Assembly (NCBI RefSeq): GCF_004919685.1
Contig: NZ_SMYZ01000034.1
Location: forward strand, 20,338-84,337
Source of the DNA: Mesorhizobium norvegicum
GTDB lineage: Bacteria > Pseudomonadota > Alphaproteobacteria > Rhizobiales > Rhizobiaceae
Direction of reading: 5' to 3'
DNA: 64,000 nucleotides
Both the position numbers and the translations under genes were made by a program. Positions 1-7,297 of this stretch are shown here, in pieces; the first letter of the stretch is position 1; the number at the start of each line of letters is the position of its first letter. The notes beneath the pieces are model-generated. The model had not been told where the DNA came from and searched no databases. It saw only the letters and a program-made list of their open reading frames with translations.

Positions 1-883
1 TGGCTTCTGGCCGCAGCTCTATTTTCGAGACGGACTGATCCGCAGTGTCGACTACGCACACGTGCCGAGCGCGGCAAACTACCTTCCGGAATTCCATGCC
101 GAGAAGTTCAAGGTGCTGACCGACCCGGCATCCGGCAGTAAGATCGGCTATCCGTTTTGCTGGGGCGCCTATGGGATCACGTACAACGCGGCAGTCGTCG
201 CGCCGGAGAAGACGGGTACGATTGAATGCATGTTCGATCCCGCCCTGTCAGGCCAGCTGTCCACCAGCGCGCGTTTCGAGGAAAACATCGCCCTGGCGGC
301 ATTGTTGGTGACGCACCGGTTGGGCTCGCGCGAGAAACCTCGCCCGGATGGAAAGCCTTTCAACCCGTATGTCCTGACCGATGAGGAACTTGACGGTGTC
401 AAGAAATTGCTGATCGAACAGAAGGCGCTGCTTCTGACCCGCTATCAGGACAACCCGACATTGTTCCAGCTTTTGCAGAGTGGCGCCGTCGTCGCGGCGA
501 CCGAGTTCGCACAGGTGTTCCGCCAACTTCTGACGGCCAAGGACGGCAACCCGAAGCAGGATTTCCGCCATACGCTCAAAATGAAGGAAGGCGGGCTGGG
601 CTGGGTCGACACGTGGCTTGTAACGTCCGGTGTCGAGGATGGCCCCAGGCTCGACTTGTGCAACAAGTTCATCGACAGGATGATCTCGTCGGAGATCATG
701 AAGCGGATCGGCGAGGTGGCCGGCTGCTCTACCACCATCGATCTCAGGGCGATCTCGACTGAGGAAGAACGCAAGCTCTATCTGATGGACCGTTCGAGCG
801 AGATCTCGGACCTTTTCATGTTCGACCAACCATCCTCTCCCGAGAAATGGGAGCGAGTGTGGTCTAACGTCCAGGCAGCCTAA
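1..883 (+). CDS. ABC transporter periplasmic binding protein, polyamine type (5' truncated)
   Basis: The reading frame is open to the window edge (first complete codon at base 2), so the N-terminus and signal peptide lie outside. The visible roughly 294 residues resemble the C-terminal two thirds of PotD/PotF-type solute-binding proteins (SBP_bac_8 fold). This includes a conserved stretch (GYPFCWGAYGITYN) near the domain hinge and a C-terminal part with EKW and WSNVQ. An internal GTG at 62 could be mistaken for a start, but the frame continues upstream without a stop. It lies directly before an ATPase and two permeases with polyamine-transporter architecture, so it should be the periplasmic receptor of that system. 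The substrate (putrescine, spermidine or another small cation or amino acid derivative) cannot be read from the sequence. Confidence 0.85.
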   Translation, partial: GFWPQLYFRDGLIRSVDYAHVPSAANYLPEFHAEKFKVLTDPASGSKIGYPFCWGAYGITYNAAVVAPEKTGTIECMFDPALSGQLSTSARFEENIALAALLVTHRLGSREKPRPDGKPFNPYVLTDEELDGVKKLLIEQKALLLTRYQDNPTLFQLLQSGAVVAATEFAQVFRQLLTAKDGNPKQDFRHTLKMKEGGLGWVDTWLVTSGVEDGPRLDLCNKFIDRMISSEIMKRIGEVAGCSTTIDLRAISTEEERKLYLMDRSSEISDLFMFDQPSSPEKWERVWSNVQAA

Positions 884-906
884 CTCTTCCCAAGCGATGA
901 CGGTAT

Positions 907-936
907 CCTCCGGCGGGGCTTTTGCCCTGCCGGAGG
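907..936 (+). terminator. Intercistronic hairpin after the binding-protein gene
   Basis: Arms CCTCCGGC and GCCGGAGG enclose an inner GGGC-TTTT-GCCC hairpin. It starts 23 bp after the stop codon and no T-tract follows. Such structures usually stabilise the binding-protein transcript or attenuate read-through into the ATPase and permease genes. That role here is an inference. Confidence 0.55.
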
Positions 937-966
937 ACCACGGCCCTCAATGTCAGGTGTTCCAAC

Positions 967-2058
967 ATGTACCAGAGCCAAAACGGCACCGACGCCCCCT
1001 ACATCCGGATTGCCAATATTTCGCGTCAATATGGCCAAGTCCGCGCGCTGCACGATCTCAGCATCGATATCGACAAGCACGAGTTCATCGCCATTCTTGG
1101 TCCCAGCGGCTCGGGCAAGAGCACGCTGCTCAGGCTGATTGCGGGACTTGACCGGCCCACTGCGGGACGCATTTTTTTCGACGGCGCCGACGTCACAGAC
1201 CTGCCACCGCACAAACGCGGCATCGGGATGGTGTTTCAGGAATTCCTGTTGTTTCCGCATCGCACCGTTCGCGAAAATCTGGCCTTCCCGCTGCGGATGA
1301 CCAAGCAGCCGCCGAAGATGATCCTCGAGCGCCTGGACTGGGCCGAGTCCATATTGTCGCTTAACGGACTGATGGACAGATACCCCAATCAACTTTCCGG
1401 CGGCCAGCAGCAGCGCGTCGCGCTCGGCCGTGGATTGGTCACCCACCCCACCCTCTTGCTGCTCGATGAGCCGCTCGCCAATCTCGACCGTGAATTGCGC
1501 AACGAAATGGAAGTGGAAATCCGCCGCTATCAAAAGCAACTCGGAATCCCTTTCGTCTATGTGACCCACAATCAGGAGGAAGCGCTGTCGATGAGCGACC
1601 GCGTCGCCGTGATCAACGGTGGCAAGCTCGAAGCCCTCGGCGAACGGCAGTTGATCTACGACCATCCGCCGACGCCTTTCGTCGCGCGCTTCGTTGGCAA
1701 GTCGACACGCTTTGATGGGGCGTTCGATGCAGCCTCCAAGAGGGTCGATCTGCAGCGTTACAACTATTCTTTCCCCTATGAAGAGGTTGCCGAGCGCAAG
1801 GGCAACGCCCGCGTCGAGGTCTTCGTCAAGAACGAGCGCTTCGAACTGTTGCCATCAAGATCGGGGGGAGCCGGCATTCCCTGCACTGTCGCCGACGTGG
1901 TTCTGAGAGGACCCTTCGTGGAATACATCCTCGAAACCGAGGCCGACGAGCGCATTATCGCCGTGCAGCCCAAGAGAGAGGAACCTCTGGCACTCGGAAC
2001 CAAGCTTTCGCTGTCGTGGAACCCCTCACAGTGCCACGTATTTCCGGCAGGGAGGTGA
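967..2058 (+). CDS. ABC transporter ATP-binding protein, PotA-like
   Basis: The 363-residue cytoplasmic ATPase of the polyamine-type importer. Walker A GPSGSGKST is at residues 45-53, signature LSGGQQQ at 143-149, Walker B LLLLDEP at 163-169, and the H-loop His near 201 (VTHNQEE). Beyond residue 250 is a C-terminal TOBE-type regulatory extension, typical of PotA/MalK-class ATPases. The ATG at 967 is preferred over an in-frame ATG at 922: 967 begins the MYQSQNGTD N-terminus just ahead of the ABC fold, while 922 lies inside the upstream hairpin. The next permease gene starts one base after the stop. The PotA-type family is clear; the substrate is not. Confidence 0.9.
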   Translation: MYQSQNGTDAPYIRIANISRQYGQVRALHDLSIDIDKHEFIAILGPSGSGKSTLLRLIAGLDRPTAGRIFFDGADVTDLPPHKRGIGMVFQEFLLFPHRTVRENLAFPLRMTKQPPKMILERLDWAESILSLNGLMDRYPNQLSGGQQQRVALGRGLVTHPTLLLLDEPLANLDRELRNEMEVEIRRYQKQLGIPFVYVTHNQEEALSMSDRVAVINGGKLEALGERQLIYDHPPTPFVARFVGKSTRFDGAFDAASKRVDLQRYNYSFPYEEVAERKGNARVEVFVKNERFELLPSRSGGAGIPCTVADVVLRGPFVEYILETEADERIIAVQPKREEPLALGTKLSLSWNPSQCHVFPAGR

Positions 2059-2931
2059 ATGATGTCCGAGGCCGAAAATAGGCTTAACAGGCGCCTGTTC
2101 CTGCACATACCAACCGTCTTCCTGGTCATCTTCTTCGTCCTGCCTTTGATCGCACTGGTCGTTTTGAGCTTCTGGCAAACCGAGAACTACAAAATCGTCC
2201 GAGAATGGACGGCGATGAACTATGTGACGCTCGCGACCGAGCCGGCTTATTTCATTTTCTTCATACGTTCGCTGTTCATGGCGATCTTCGTTTCAGTATT
2301 CTCGGTCGTCGTCTCCTGGCCGATCGCCTTCTTCATCGTGCGCTACGGGGGTCGCTACAAGCTGATCCTTTCGCTGTTGCTTGCCGTGCCGTTCCTCTCT
2401 GGCGAAGTGCTGCGCCTTATCGCCTTGCAAGGCATGTTGGGGCCGACCGGCCTGGTCAACGGGGTGCTTTTGAAGCTAGGGGCCGCACCGCTGCGTTTTA
2501 TCATGTATTCGAATTCGGCCACCTTCATCGCATTGGTCTATCTCTACCTGCCTATGGTGGTGACGACAGTCTATTTGTCGCTCTTGAATTTCGACTTCCG
2601 GCTGGCGAGCGCGGCAAGCGCCTGCGGTGCAAACCGTTTCCGGATATTCTCAGAGATCGTCTGGCCACTCAATCTGTCGGGCACAATCGTCGGGTTCCTC
2701 CTCTGCTTCATCCCGACGCTGTCGGCCGCGCTGGCGCCCCGCTTTCTCGGTGGTCCTAACGGCGTCCTTTACGGCATGTCGATCGCGCAGCAGTTCGGCG
2801 AGTCCGGCACATGGGCGCTCGGCGCCGCCATGGGTGTCGTGCTCTTCTTGTTTTCGATGCTGGTGCTCGGCGTCTTCAGCCTCGGAATCGACCTGCGCCG
2901 CACGGGCTTCACCGGAATGGGACGACAGTGA
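2059..2931 (+). CDS. ABC transporter permease, PotB-like
   Basis: A 290-residue inner-membrane permease (BPD_transp_1 family) with about six hydrophobic helices. An EAA-type loop near residues 185-205 reads ASACGANRFRIFSEIVWPL and docks on the ATPase. A GGAGG ribosome site directly precedes the paired ATG codons at 2059 and 2062, and either could initiate. It starts immediately after the ATPase stop and overlaps the next permease by one base (TGATG), so translation is probably coupled. With the following gene it forms the heterodimeric transmembrane channel. Confidence 0.9.
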   Translation: MMSEAENRLNRRLFLHIPTVFLVIFFVLPLIALVVLSFWQTENYKIVREWTAMNYVTLATEPAYFIFFIRSLFMAIFVSVFSVVVSWPIAFFIVRYGGRYKLILSLLLAVPFLSGEVLRLIALQGMLGPTGLVNGVLLKLGAAPLRFIMYSNSATFIALVYLYLPMVVTTVYLSLLNFDFRLASAASACGANRFRIFSEIVWPLNLSGTIVGFLLCFIPTLSAALAPRFLGGPNGVLYGMSIAQQFGESGTWALGAAMGVVLFLFSMLVLGVFSLGIDLRRTGFTGMGRQ

Positions 2932-3740
2932 TGTATGCACAGGCAAGCAATGAAAGGCTGACGAAATGGCTGATGGGCGCAATCCTGGTAGTAGCCTATG
3001 CGTTCCTCTACATGCCGATCGTCCACATCCTGTTCGCCTCGCTGTCGAGTCGGCCGAACTTTCCCTATCCTCCGGAATTCGACTATGGGAGCTACATCAG
3101 GCTCTACACCAATACTGTGTACCAGGACGCATTCCTGAACAGCTTGATCATCGCGACCTGTACGTCGATCCTTTCGACAGTCCTGGGATTCCTGGCAACG
3201 GTAGGGGTGTTGCGGTTCGGGGGGCGTAACGCCCTCCTCTACGCGGCCTTCTTTGCGGGCCCTTTGTTCGTATCCGAGATACTGCTCGGCATCTCGTCCA
3301 TGTCGCTCTACTATCTGGTCTTCGAACTGCAGGGCAACATGGTCACCGCCATCATCGCCAATTCGGTGCATTGCTTCTCGTTCTGTTTCCTGATCATGGC
3401 CGCCCTGCTCTACCGCTATGATTGGCGCATGAACGAGGCAGCTGTGGTCTGTGGCGCATCGCCGGCACGCGCCTTCTATGAGGTGATGCTTCCGCTGACT
3501 TGGTCGGGCATATTGGGCAGCCTGATCGTAGCCTTCGTGCTGTCGCTCAATGGCCTGGACATTTCGTTCTATTTGCTCGGCGCCACGCCTACCATGCCAT
3601 CGGTCGCTTGGGGCGCACTGCGCTATGGCGTCAAGCCGGAACTCTATGCGCTTTCCTCGATCATCAACATTCTGGTATTTGCCGCGATCGCGGTGCTTTA
3701 TCTCGTCGCCCGGTCGGACAGAAAACAGCAGGTCGAGTGA
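2931..3740 (+). CDS. ABC transporter permease, PotC-like
   Basis: A 269-residue BPD_transp_1 permease and second channel subunit of the polyamine-type importer. Hydrophobic helices run throughout, and the EAA loop reads EAAVVCGASPARAFYEVMLP. The ATG at 2931 overlaps the stop of the upstream permease by one base. An in-frame upstream start (2811) exists but would overlap the first permease by 120 bases. The last quarter of this gene (GSLIVAFVLSLNGLDIS) has a decayed second copy just downstream at 3787-3880. Confidence 0.9.
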   Translation: MYAQASNERLTKWLMGAILVVAYAFLYMPIVHILFASLSSRPNFPYPPEFDYGSYIRLYTNTVYQDAFLNSLIIATCTSILSTVLGFLATVGVLRFGGRNALLYAAFFAGPLFVSEILLGISSMSLYYLVFELQGNMVTAIIANSVHCFSFCFLIMAALLYRYDWRMNEAAVVCGASPARAFYEVMLPLTWSGILGSLIVAFVLSLNGLDISFYLLGATPTMPSVAWGALRYGVKPELYALSSIINILVFAAIAVLYLVARSDRKQQVE

Positions 3741-3786
3741 CATGTCATGCTTGTGGTGCCTTCGAAATTCGGGGGCCCGCTCTGTC

Positions 3787-3880
3787 GGAACTTTCGGTAG
3801 CCTGATTCTGGCGTTCGTCTTGTCGCTAACGGATTGGACATCGCGTTGTATCTTGTTAGGCGCGGCGCCTCCGCCAGGTA
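3787..3880 (+). pseudogene. Remnant of a second ABC permease C-terminal segment
   Basis: Translation gives GSLILAFVLSL in one frame and, after a one-base shift, NGLDIALYL. This matches GSLIVAFVLSL-NGLDISFYLLG of the intact permease upstream. Many synonymous differences show that it is a diverged paralogue, not a recent duplicate. No start codon or N-terminal part is visible. The rest of the 3741-4058 interval shows no convincing coding or RNA signal. The remnant suggests that a related transporter operon was lost here by recombination between similar permease genes. Confidence 0.6.
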
Positions 3881-4058
3881 GCAGAGAAGCCGTTCGGCGG
3901 GGACGCTAGTGGATTGAATCGGACGCTTGGTACCCGCTCGAGACCGTCCTCACAGATCGGGAAAGAGCGGCGCGGCCCTGCCCGTGTGCAGACGTTCGGG
4001 AGGTCGCGGAAGGGTGGATACCGGGGCATACCGAACAGATAATTGAACACCCACCCTC

Positions 4059-5039
4059 TCAGGTCAGGATAACGATCTTCCCGCCCGCCTGGTTCGTTTC
4101 CATCGTGCGATGCGCCTCGACTATGTCGTCGAGCTTGAACACCCCGCCGATGTTGATGCGAAGATCGCCCGCTGCGATCTGATCAGCCAGCGATTGCAAG
4201 GGGGTTCGCATGAAATCCTCTGACCCACCTGCATAGGTGGTCAGCGACACCGCTGTCGGGATGGACTCCATCGGGCTGAACTGATCAAACGACCATTGAT
4301 CACCGACCATTCCGGTCATACAGACAACGCCGTGCGGGCGCGCGGTGCGCAATGAGTCTTTCAAAGTCGTTGTGCCGACCAGTTCAAGTACCTTGTTGAC
4401 GCCATTTGGGCAGATTTCGCGGACCTGACCGGTGATGTCGCCGCTGTCGATCAACACCTGGTCGGCGCCGTTATCGCGCAGCAGGCGTTCACGGGACGGA
4501 TTGCGTGTCGTCGCGAGGACGAAAGCGCCGTGCTTCTTGGCGATCGCTGCTGCGGCTAGGCCCACCGATGTGGTTCCGCCGCGTATAAGCAAGCGATCAC
4601 GCGCCTTGAGCTGCAACGCGTTAAACAGCGATCCCCATGCCGTTTGCAGCATCTCGGGCATTGCGCCCAGCGTTTCCCATGGCAACGTCGTCTTGAGCTT
4701 TTGCACTTGTGTGGTGGGTACGCAGACATATTCGGCATAACCGCCATCGAATTGGCGCCCCATTCCGCCCATCGCTGTCGCGACGATATCGCCAGGGGCG
4801 AACTGCCCTCCTGGGGCCTCCACTACGATTCCAGCCGCCTCGATCCCCAGCACGCGCGGGAAAGGAACGTTGGGCGAAAGCCCTTGCCGGGTGAACAGTT
4901 CTGAGCGATTGAGCCCGAAGGCCTTCACTTGGATCAGCACCTGCCCCTTTTCGGGCGTGGGCGTCGGTCGCGTTTCCAGCTTAAGGGCTTCAGGCCCTCC
5001 AGCCTGGTAGATCACGGCTGCCTTCATCGTAGTGGGCAT
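4059..5039 (-). CDS. Zinc-independent MDR alcohol dehydrogenase/quinone oxidoreductase
   Basis: A 326-residue cytoplasmic medium-chain dehydrogenase/reductase. The N-terminal GroES-like domain (residues 1-130) lacks the usual catalytic and structural zinc cysteine cluster. The Rossmann NAD(P)H-binding domain follows, with a glycine-rich turn near residue 155 (GGTTSVGLAAAAIAKKHGA, a variant of GxxxxVG), so this is a quinone-oxidoreductase-type member. A GGGAG ribosome site precedes the ATG at 5039. The gene is 12 bases downstream of a secreted NTF2-like protein on the same strand, and both are divergent from a LysR regulator that probably controls them. The substrate is unknown. Confidence 0.85.
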   Translation of the reverse strand: MPTTMKAAVIYQAGGPEALKLETRPTPTPEKGQVLIQVKAFGLNRSELFTRQGLSPNVPFPRVLGIEAAGIVVEAPGGQFAPGDIVATAMGGMGRQFDGGYAEYVCVPTTQVQKLKTTLPWETLGAMPEMLQTAWGSLFNALQLKARDRLLIRGGTTSVGLAAAAIAKKHGAFVLATTRNPSRERLLRDNGADQVLIDSGDITGQVREICPNGVNKVLELVGTTTLKDSLRTARPHGVVCMTGMVGDQWSFDQFSPMESIPTAVSLTTYAGGSEDFMRTPLQSLADQIAAGDLRINIGGVFKLDDIVEAHRTMETNQAGGKIVILT

Positions 5040-5051
5040 CGTCCTGCTCCC

Positions 5052-5528
5052 CTACTGGCGCGGCGGATTGGTGGTGGAAAAGCTGTAGCGCGCGATCTTC
5101 CAGTCGCCCGAACCGAGCTTCTGCAAGACAAACAGTTCCTGATTGGCCTCGGGGCCTGTCTGGCCGCTCGCCTTGACCGTAACCGTGCCTGCCGAATTGG
5201 TTCGCGCAAAGGCCCATTCCGGCGCAACCTGGACGATTTCGACGATGTCGAAGCGCACTGCCAACTTGATCGCTTTGAACACGTTTACATAGGCGGAGCG
5301 CACCGCATCGGCGCCAACACTTGATGGGCTGTTCGGCGGCATGAATACGCCGTCGGGCGCATAGAGCTTCATCACCACGTCGGTATCCTCCGCGTTGAGC
5401 GCCAGCTCATAAGTGCGCAGGACATGCTCGATTGCGGCTTCGTCGCCGGTACGCTCGGCCGCAGAAGCCGTGAGTGACATCGCCAATGCGGCGCTGGCGG
5501 CAAGCGCGGAAGCTACGATCTTTTTCAT
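5052..5528 (-). CDS. Secreted SnoaL/NTF2-like protein (DUF4440-type)
   Basis: A 158-residue protein with a clear Sec signal peptide (MKKIVASALAASAALAMSL to about residue 23, cleavage after ASA). The NTF2-like cone fold follows: an alpha-helical start with EAAIEHVLRTYELALNAEDTD, then VVMKLYAPDGVFMPPNS and a C-terminal W-K-IARYSF strand. Many members bind small hydrophobic ligands or are isomerase-like, but no catalytic residues can be assigned. It is first in a two-gene operon with the MDR oxidoreductase and reads away from the LysR gene across a 108-base promoter region. Confidence 0.8.
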   Translation of the reverse strand: MKKIVASALAASAALAMSLTASAAERTGDEAAIEHVLRTYELALNAEDTDVVMKLYAPDGVFMPPNSPSSVGADAVRSAYVNVFKAIKLAVRFDIVEIVQVAPEWAFARTNSAGTVTVKASGQTGPEANQELFVLQKLGSGDWKIARYSFSTTNPPRQ

Positions 5529-5577
5529 GGAGGTTCTTCCCGTTCATGGCATGATTGCCAGAAAGAAAATGGATCAT

Positions 5578-5630
5578 TTCCGATTTTGGAATTAGTCGGA
5601 AAATTTGGTAATGATTATCCCAAATTTGGG
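5578..5630. promoter_or_regulatory. Divergent control region with two palindromes (LysR operator candidates)
   Basis: TTCCGA (5578-5583) and TCGGAA (5596-5601) form an inverted pair. The perfect 12-mer CCCAAATTTGGG lies at 5619-5630, seven bases before the LysR ATG. AATTTGG at 5602-5608 can also pair with CCAAATT at 5620-5626. LysR-type proteins usually bind such dyads between divergent genes and repress their own gene. That these are the sites is an inference. Confidence 0.5.
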
Positions 5631-5636
5631 AAAGCC

Positions 5637-6542
5637 ATGCCGGACCTCAATGCACTCCTGATCTTCGCCCGGGTTGCTGAAACCGCCAGCTTCTCGGAAG
5701 CCTCGCGCCGTACCGGCATGCCGATCTCGACCGTGAGCCGCAAGATCGCCGAACTGGAGGACCAACTCGGCATCCGCCTCTTTGAACGCTCGACTCGCCG
5801 CCTGCGGCTGACCGATGTTGGCGCGGAGATTCTTGAGCAGGCGCAACGCGGCGCCGAGGTCAGCGAGGCAGTCGACAGCATCGCCTCCAACCGGCTTTCC
5901 GAAGTTCGCGGCGCGCTGCGGCTCTCGGCGCCGCCCAGTATTTCGGACAACCTGCTGGCGCCACTCATTGGCGCCTTCCAAGCCGCTTATCCCGCCGTCG
6001 AAGTGCAGGTGCTGATCACCGATCGCCATGTCGATCACATCGCCGAAGGTGTCGATCTCGCCATGCGCCTAGGCCCGCTGAGCGACTCGAACCTTGTTTC
6101 ACGCCCGATGCTCCGCTACCGCCATCGCCTCGTGGCCAGTCCCGACTATCTTGAACGGCGAAACCCGCCGCAGCATCCACAGGACCTGCAAGAGCATCGG
6201 CTCGTGGCCTTCGCCTATTGGTCACAACAGCACCGCTGGACTTTCGAGAACGGCGACGCGCGCGAGACGGTCAGCTTCAAACCGAAGCTAGCAATGAATG
6301 ACTTTGCTGGCCTGGCGACCCTGCTCGCAGCTGGCGGCGGGATCGGTGAGTTGCCTCCGATCGTAGCGCCCGCGCTTGTCGAGACGGGCCGTCTGGTGGA
6401 GGTGATGCCGCAATGGCGCTTCCAGACGCTTGACCTCTCGATCGTGCATCTCGGAAACCGTCACATCTCCCGCCCGGTTCGCATGTTCAAGGATTTCGCG
6501 CTGCAGATGGCGCCGTCGATCGTGGGTGATCTACCCGTCTGA
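5637..6542 (+). CDS. LysR-family transcriptional regulator
   Basis: A 301-residue regulator. The N-terminal winged HTH (residues 1-60) carries the family pattern FARVAETASFSEASRRTG and STVSRKIAELEDQLG. The LysR_substrate domain (about 90-290) has a hallmark ASPDYLERR segment. The ATG at 5637 puts the HTH at the usual position; an upstream in-frame ATG at 5586 would read through the palindromic operator region and is unlikely. It is divergent from the NTF2-like/MDR operon, which it probably regulates in response to a small effector. Confidence 0.88.
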   Translation: MPDLNALLIFARVAETASFSEASRRTGMPISTVSRKIAELEDQLGIRLFERSTRRLRLTDVGAEILEQAQRGAEVSEAVDSIASNRLSEVRGALRLSAPPSISDNLLAPLIGAFQAAYPAVEVQVLITDRHVDHIAEGVDLAMRLGPLSDSNLVSRPMLRYRHRLVASPDYLERRNPPQHPQDLQEHRLVAFAYWSQQHRWTFENGDARETVSFKPKLAMNDFAGLATLLAAGGGIGELPPIVAPALVETGRLVEVMPQWRFQTLDLSIVHLGNRHISRPVRMFKDFALQMAPSIVGDLPV

Positions 6543-6677
6543 ACGGCAATTCTATCGGTCGCTTTTCTCGGTTTTCAGCCCCCAACATGAACGCCCGCTA
6601 TGGGTCGAACTTCTCCGTTGGTCGCTTTCTGGAGAGTGGACATTCGGCGCGGACCGCCGCACTGCCATGGCCAAAGG

Positions 6678-6920
6678 TTAGCGGATTGACCCCAGCACCT
6701 GGTGCCCGCGCGCGGCGGCGGCGATGATTTTGTCGGGATCGGCGGTCCAGACCAAGGGCTTTGACTGCTGGTTGTGATCGACGACGAAGCGGTTGATGGC
6801 GGCCTGTAGATCGACGACGCCCTTGAAAACACCGCGCTTGAGACGACGCCTGGTGAGGATGGCGAAGAAGCCCTCGACGGCGTTGAGGAAGCGGATGAAC
6901 TCCTGATGCCGGTGGCGCCG
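6678..6920 (-). pseudogene. IS630-family transposase remnant with internal deletion
   Basis: The minus-strand translation has an RHRHQEFIRFLN segment fused directly to NAVEGFFAILTRRRLKRGVF, then VVDLQAAINRF and ending near GHQVLGSIR. In IS630-type DDE transposases these blocks are separated by about 55-60 residues that include a catalytic Asp (DNYATHK region). Here the gap is missing and the junction falls at a shared LN dipeptide. The N-terminal half, including the first catalytic Asp, is also absent. No terminal inverted repeats are recognisable. The element is dead and truncated at both ends. Confidence 0.75.
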
Positions 6921-6938
6921 CATGCAGCGGCTGATGAC

Positions 6939-7044
6939 ATGACCAGGGAGATCGCCGAGACCGGCACTGGGCATCGCTGTGAACGACCACATCATCATCG
7001 GCCGCAAAGGCAATTCCAGCATGAAGGGTTTGTTGCTGATCTAG
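6939..7044 (+). pseudogene. RadC (JAB/MPN domain) C-terminal remnant
   Basis: Reads MTREIAETG, then after a small frameshift LGIAVNDHIIIGRKGNSSMKGLLLI and a stop codon. This is the expected end of RadC proteins (TREIxxAxxxLGIxVxDHIIVGxxGxxSxKxLGLI). Only the last roughly 35 codons remain. The fragment starts some 20 bases from the IS630 remnant and points the opposite way, so the two were probably joined by an insertion or deletion. A second diverged RadC tail lies at 20857-20938. From 7045 to the LacI-type operator at 7270 I see no gene. Confidence 0.65.
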
Positions 7045-7269
7045 GGCCGGAGGGCATGCCACGAACGCCCGACCAAGCCCGGGCGATCGAATAAAGTGCA
7101 GGAAATTCGTTTGCACAATCTTTTTGCCGAGAATTTGAAAATTGTTCAATCTTGGAAAGAGCAATCCCACCATCGAGCCTCTTCCGGATCAATCTTCTAA
7201 CCGAGAAGAATGTTCTCCGTTTTTTGGAAGATGGTTCCGTTGAGGCATCGCATTTTCGCTGCTACCGTT

Positions 7270-7283
7270 TTGAAACGCTTCAA
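7270..7283. promoter_or_regulatory. LacI/GalR-type operator upstream of the HTH-kinase fusion gene
   Basis: TTGAAACGCTTCAA is a near-perfect palindrome with the central CG and TTGAAAC half-sites expected of LacI-family operators. It lies 15 bases before the start codon of a gene that encodes a LacI-type HTH, so autoregulation is the natural reading. I found no second equally good copy in the operon. Confidence 0.6.
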
Positions 7284-7297
7284 TTGGAACCCTGCAA

